From the NCBI GenBank assembly GCA_003484545.1, contig DNCF01000225.1:1-12347 (forward strand): 12,347 nt of DNA, given 5' to 3'. The stretch is from Massilia sp. (lineage in GTDB: Bacteria; Pseudomonadota; Gammaproteobacteria; Burkholderiales; Burkholderiaceae_D). The notes beneath the pieces are model-generated. The model was not told the origin of the DNA. It ran no database searches and saw only the letters and a program-made list of their open reading frames with translations. Of the stretch, positions 11,383 to 12,347 are shown in pieces; the first letter of the stretch is position 1, and each line of letters begins with the position of its first letter. The position numbers and the translations under genes are program-made.

Positions 11383-11775
11383 ATGGAAAAGGCCCCGATC
11401 CCGGAGGACCTGCGGCGCTTTGTGCTCACAAGCATTCCGTCCGTACCCTTCCTAGAAGCCCTGCTGCTGTTGCGCGCGAATCCGGCGCAACAATGGGACA
11501 GCGAGATGTTGGCAAGCCGGCTGTACGTACGAGAACGTACCGCCCACGGCCTGCTGGAAGACCTGTGCCGGGCAGGCATGGTCGCGCCCTGCACCGATAC
11601 GCCCCACCCCGCCTACCGGTACCACCCGCATTCCGGGCAGTTGCGCGAGCGCATAGACGCGCTGGCCGACCTGTATGCGAAGCAACTGGTTGAAGTCACC
11701 CTGCTCATCCACTCCACCCTCGACCGCAAGGCGCAACAATTCGCCGACGCCTTCAAACTGCGAAAGGATTCGTAA
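11383..11775 (+). CDS. Small winged-helix-like (putative transcriptional regulator) protein
   Basis: A protein of 130 residues from ATG 11383 (MEKAPIPEDLRRFVLTSIPS). Residues about 17-80 read as a winged-helix: PFLEALLLLRANPAQQWDSEMLASRLYVRERTAHGLLEDLCRAGMVAP, that is helix, a short strand with W, a helix-turn-helix with RERTAHGLLEDLCRAG as recognition helix, then the wing with TPHPAYRYHPHSGQ. Residues about 90-130 form a helical, charged tail that may dimerise. It resembles small MarR/ArsR-like DNA-binding proteins, but no exact family is recognised. An upstream in-frame reading from 11197 is rejected as it lacks a start signal. The SD is weak. Its stop TAA is followed directly by the GTG of the next gene, so the two are co-translated. 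A dyad lies at its promoter. Confidence 0.82.
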   Translation: MEKAPIPEDLRRFVLTSIPSVPFLEALLLLRANPAQQWDSEMLASRLYVRERTAHGLLEDLCRAGMVAPCTDTPHPAYRYHPHSGQLRERIDALADLYAKQLVEVTLLIHSTLDRKAQQFADAFKLRKDS

Positions 11776-12033
11776 GTGGCGGAAACGATCTACATCCTGT
11801 GCATCCTGACCTCGCTGGCTTGCGCCTGGCTGCTGTTCGCGAGCTACCGGCGCACGCGCTACCGGCTGCTGTTCTGGAGCGGCTCCTGTTTCGGGGTGAT
11901 GACGCTGAACAACTTGTTCCTGTTGCTCGACAAGATCGTCTTCCCCGACATCGATTTCCTGCCGGCCCGGCTGGTCAGCGCGCTGGTCGCGGTGGCCCTG
12001 CTGCTGTACGGACTGATCTACGAGAAAGAATAA
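11776..12033 (+). CDS. Small three-helix membrane protein, DUF5985-type
   Basis: A protein of 85 residues. The start is GTG 11776, directly after the TAA of the preceding gene and 7 bases after AAAGGA (11763-11768), a good SD inside that gene. Three hydrophobic helices are visible: about 4-23 (TIYILCILTSLACAWLLFAS), 32-52 (LFWSGSCFGVMTLNNLFLLLD) and 63-81 (PARLVSALVAVALLLYGLI). A basic YRRTRYR stretch separates the first two. This matches the DUF5985 family as I recall it; no function is known. It is followed 13 bases later by a second protein of the same kind, so the pair may form a heteromeric membrane unit. Confidence 0.85.
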   Translation: MAETIYILCILTSLACAWLLFASYRRTRYRLLFWSGSCFGVMTLNNLFLLLDKIVFPDIDFLPARLVSALVAVALLLYGLIYEKE

Positions 12034-12046
12034 GAGGGGGAAGGAC

Positions 12047-12316
12047 ATGACCGACCTGTTCACCGGCGCGATCACCATGGGCTCGCTCGTCATCGCGCTC
12101 TTCTTCCTGCGCTTCTGGCGCAGTTCGGGCGACCGCTTCTTCATCTATTTCGCCCTGTCGTTCTTCATCGAGGGCCTGCACCGCCTGTACTCGGCCGTGC
12201 ACGACAACGGCGGCGAGGATTCGCCGATGCACTACCTGATCCGCCTGCTGGCCTATGGCCTGATCATCTGGGCGATCCTGGAGAAGAACCTGCCGCGCGA
12301 GAAATCGCGAAAATAG
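12047..12316 (+). CDS. Second small membrane protein, DUF5985-type
   Basis: A protein of 89 residues, MTDLFTGAITMGSLVIALFFLRFWRSSGDRFFIYFALSFFIEGLHRL. Three hydrophobic helices (about 4-22, 31-48 and 64-81) share the layout of the preceding protein: helix, basic FWRSSGDR loop, helix, then YLIRLLAYGLIIWAILEKN. The first helix with A-I-T-M-G-S-L-V-I-A-L-F-F-L-R-F-W-R closely follows the DUF5985 pattern. A purine-rich SD (GGGGAAGGA) ends 1-2 bases before the ATG with the GGGG part better spaced. The two genes are 13 bases apart and clearly form one operon with the regulator. Function is unknown; the pair differs enough in sequence to suggest old duplication. Confidence 0.87.
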   Translation: MTDLFTGAITMGSLVIALFFLRFWRSSGDRFFIYFALSFFIEGLHRLYSAVHDNGGEDSPMHYLIRLLAYGLIIWAILEKNLPREKSRK

Positions 12317-12326
12317 CGTAAAGGCA

Positions 12327-12347
12327 GCGCGCACGCTCGGCGCGCAC
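12327..12347. repeat. GCGCGCAC direct repeat / hairpin at the window end
   Basis: GCGCGCAC occurs at 12327-12334 and 12340-12347. The GCGCGC cores can pair as a 6-bp stem around ACGCTCG. It lies 10 bases after the last stop and may be part of a terminator or longer repeat, but the window ends here. Confidence 0.4.

Overview
The window is GC-rich bacterial chromosome, most likely from a betaproteobacterium of the Oxalobacteraceae (Massilia-like). This is inferred from the protein families (Burkholderia-type QueE with a CX14CX2C cluster, PAS-GGDEF protein with an HWRSFYEQPRPTLADLV block, DUF5985 pair, YsnF-like proteins), strong G/C third-position bias, and frequent GTG starts with good Shine-Dalgarno (SD) sites. 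No database search was possible. No rRNA, tRNA, CRISPR array, insertion sequence or phage gene was seen, and no gene-free stretch exceeds about 260 bases.

Layout. Positions 1-2350, minus strand: a partial alpha/beta hydrolase (cut by the window start), then the tight cluster queE-queD-tadA, read from 2319 down to 689. QueD and QueE make the deazaguanine precursor of queuosine; TadA makes inosine. Both products sit at tRNA position 34. A perfect TATAAT box lies just upstream of queE. Positions 2500-7520, plus strand: a membrane-anchored histidine-kinase-like protein that lacks the phospho-acceptor His and most ATP-binding residues, a PAS-GGDEF diguanylate cyclase, and a 950-residue exported M16 zinc peptidase. 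Positions 7520-7745: a convergent intergenic region with a strong bidirectional terminator, several other dyads and an 11-bp tandem repeat. Positions 7745-9857, minus strand: two YsnF/AvaK-type (DUF2382) proteins in one operon; the second and longer has a GSP17M-like N-terminus and two 80-residue C-terminal repeats. Positions 10119-11196, minus strand: a secreted NUC1-family nuclease followed by a small conserved-type cytosolic protein. Positions 11383-12316, plus strand: a small winged-helix-like protein followed by two DUF5985-type small membrane proteins, with a 13-bp perfect dyad at the likely promoter.

How the genes may work together: the queE-queD-tadA cluster is a wobble-base modification unit. 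The pseudo-kinase, the diguanylate cyclase and the DUF2382 pair look like signalling and envelope or general stress functions. The best candidates for something undescribed are the degenerate kinase with its phased upstream repeats, the two-copy C-terminal domain of the large YsnF-like protein, and the regulator plus two DUF5985 membrane proteins operon with its own operator-like dyad. Mechanistic links are inference; the sequence motifs are directly visible.
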